NCBI RefSeq assembly: GCF_900104765.1
Contig: NZ_LT629737.1
Location: forward strand, 3,162,001 to 3,226,000
Direction of reading: 5' to 3'
Length of the DNA stretch: 64,000 bases
Source: Gillisia sp. Hel1_33_143
Lineage (GTDB): Bacteria > Bacteroidota > Bacteroidia > Flavobacteriales > Flavobacteriaceae
Positions 63,701 to 64,000 of the stretch are shown here, in pieces (position 1 is the first letter of the stretch; each line of letters starts with the position of its first letter). The notes below the pieces were generated by a model. That model was not told the origin of the DNA, did not search any database, and was given only the letters and a program-made list of their open reading frames with translations. A program made the translations under genes and the position numbers.

Positions 63701-64000
63701 ATCACAAAAATATAATCTGGAATATTATCAATAATAGCACGAAGCATGTTTCTATCTTCAATTATCTTCTGCTCTGCTGCTTTAATTTGGGTAGCATCTT
63801 TTGCTACACAATACATTATTTGATCTTTAGCACTCCATTTCACAGACCAGATTACAGGAACTATTTTTCCTTCCTTATGTATATATCTATTAGAAAAATT
63901 TGTGATAATAACACCTTGAATGCTTTGATACCACGCTTTCTGAGTTTTTGGTATATCTCTAGGATAAATAACTTTGGAATAATTTAGACCAACTAGCTCT
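60745..64000 (-). CDS. Multi-PAS/GAF histidine kinase, 5' end beyond the window
   Basis: The frame is open to the window edge: upstream of a GTG at 63841-63843 it continues for 52 codons of PAS sequence (GLNYSKVIYPRDIPKTQKAW, then IHKEGKIVPVIWSVKWSAKD), so the protein is longer than 1085 aa. Visible order: PAS, PAS, GAF (about 63.3-63.0 kb), four PAS domains, HisKA with His in IASHDLQEPLRM, HATPase (INNGLKYQN, ISDNGIGID, GTGIGLAISKK). No membrane segment in the visible part. First visible gene of a kinase, regulator, hybrid, regulator operon. Confidence 0.9.
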   Translation of the reverse strand, partial: ELVGLNYSKVIYPRDIPKTQKAWYQSIQGVIITNFSNRYIHKEGKIVPVIWSVKWSAKDQIMYCVAKDATQIKAAEQKIIEDRNMLRAIIDNIPDYIFVINRNHETILTNTKFYSEYLGKYSEKDTLKLQPKDYFPEEEAKEIMLDNQRVIDSGIPVINREDVINSRTGEKEVISLSKVPFKSKDKIIGLVGIGRNITDTYNFQQEQQLVQDLIEILNRSEDYKSGLIATIVKIKQYFKFESAEAWEVGFAKKNIRLISMSNADDLPDIKVSSKVLEYGEGLPGITWKEEEVHVSLNEGNETSKQNLAVGVPVKVEGETIAVLSFYSSEKKLWDDNLSDRISRIVYQISSSLHRKSTEGQLNNMFNYSPNLIAIIGTDGYLKEINPAFRKVFGFEREELLNTPFKKFLHPSEADDALLRLEKVANGKSSESFQNRCLAKDGTWKWISWTPSNIIEEKGILYLFGIDITPIKSANLELLKYKNIVESSKIGVGLIDFYTEEVFINKALKSILGKNASKVNNLQAVKEMYGDPELVNEVFTQLNAGKYWNGDIQFLSGNNKKLFFHLNAGPVFNENKELVALFALHTDISERRQYEATLKKYNYQINNILESITDGFFSLDKDLKVTYWNREAEELLNLPKHVILDKNIKEFAARNESLKFFDKLEDVIKIGRKISYEEYLAVRDQWFEVNIYPSNEAFSVYFKDITDRKKVDEQIRIAKERYDLVSRATQEAVYDWDIESNILIWSDAYYAVFGYEKKSENESLLDWESHLFKEDKNRVLSALQKVLDSKDSTWQIEYRLIDTKDKITYVLERGFIIRDKEKKPIRMIGSLQDVTKLKQNERDLEELNLKLSKRAYDLKVSNQELEQFAYIASHDLQEPLRMVTSFLGQLKKKYDDQLDEKAQQYIYFANDGAVRMRQIILDLLEYSRVGRLTYQMEEIDLNILVDEVVILHQNTIAEKKATIKYDHLPTIKAAKTPLLSVLSNLINNGLKYQNGNSNPEIVINVKDLGDKWEFIISDNGIGIDPQFFRKIFIIFQRLHSKESYSGTGIGLAISKKIIENHGGTIWLESALEKGSVFQFTIKKQF

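Noticed and set aside
1-64000. Mobile elements, prophage, CRISPR, tRNA or rRNA
   Set aside because: No transposase, integrase or phage gene, no regularly spaced repeats and no recognisable stable RNA were seen on either strand.

Overview
The window is an AT-rich stretch of a Bacteroidota chromosome, most likely from a marine-type member of the Flavobacteriaceae. Evidence: a secreted nuclease with a SprB-like repeat and a type IX secretion C-terminal domain, a lipoprotein-anchored Omp85 protein (TamL type) paired with TamB, few Shine-Dalgarno sequences, several promoters with the Bacteroidota -7 box TAnnTTTG, and proline genes in the order proC-proB-proA. I see no rRNA, tRNA, CRISPR array, insertion sequence or prophage gene. 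Both ends cut a gene: an NhaP-type antiporter (left, minus strand) and a multi-PAS histidine kinase (right, minus strand).

Layout. 0-1.1 kb: antiporter. 1.3-1.9 kb: an RluE-like pseudouridine synthase. 1.9-8.9 kb (minus): a four-gene red-light signalling operon, CheB-CheR-PAS histidine kinase, bacteriophytochrome, response regulator, heme oxygenase (which makes the biliverdin chromophore). 9.2-11.4 kb: M3 peptidase. 11.5-18.8 kb: tamB-tamL. 18.9-23.0 kb: small lipoprotein, APC permease, GT39 glycosyltransferase. 23.1-38.6 kb: a stress island (below). 39.0-41.8 kb: proline synthesis. 41.9-58.1 kb: secreted LTD/EEP nuclease, M61 peptidase, CPA2 antiporter, UbiB-family kinase, S10 peptidase, SnoaL-like protein, MoxR ATPase plus VWA protein, and a membrane EEP-family protein. 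58.1-64 kb (minus): a second multi-PAS phosphorelay operon.

The main result is in the stress island. Seven transcription units (mlaEFD-usp; a 69-aa protein; zinc ribbon plus P-type ATPase; usp; usp-usp; usp plus ATP-cone/nuclease plus beta-CASP protein; three small helical proteins) each carry the palindrome TGA(T/C)-N4-(A/G)TCA, and in all seven the palindrome centre lies exactly 29.5 bp upstream of the first base of a TAnnTTTA/G-like -7 box. That is class II Crp/Fnr geometry (operator near -41.5). A Crp/Fnr-family protein with a degenerate receiver domain is encoded in the middle of the island (30008-31063) and is the obvious candidate regulator. The content (five tandem-domain universal stress proteins, a P-type ATPase, lipid-transport Mla genes, RNA/DNA-processing candidates) resembles low-oxygen or dormancy regulons such as mycobacterial DosR. 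The P-type ATPase is interrupted by one in-frame TAA codon with the rest of the frame intact.
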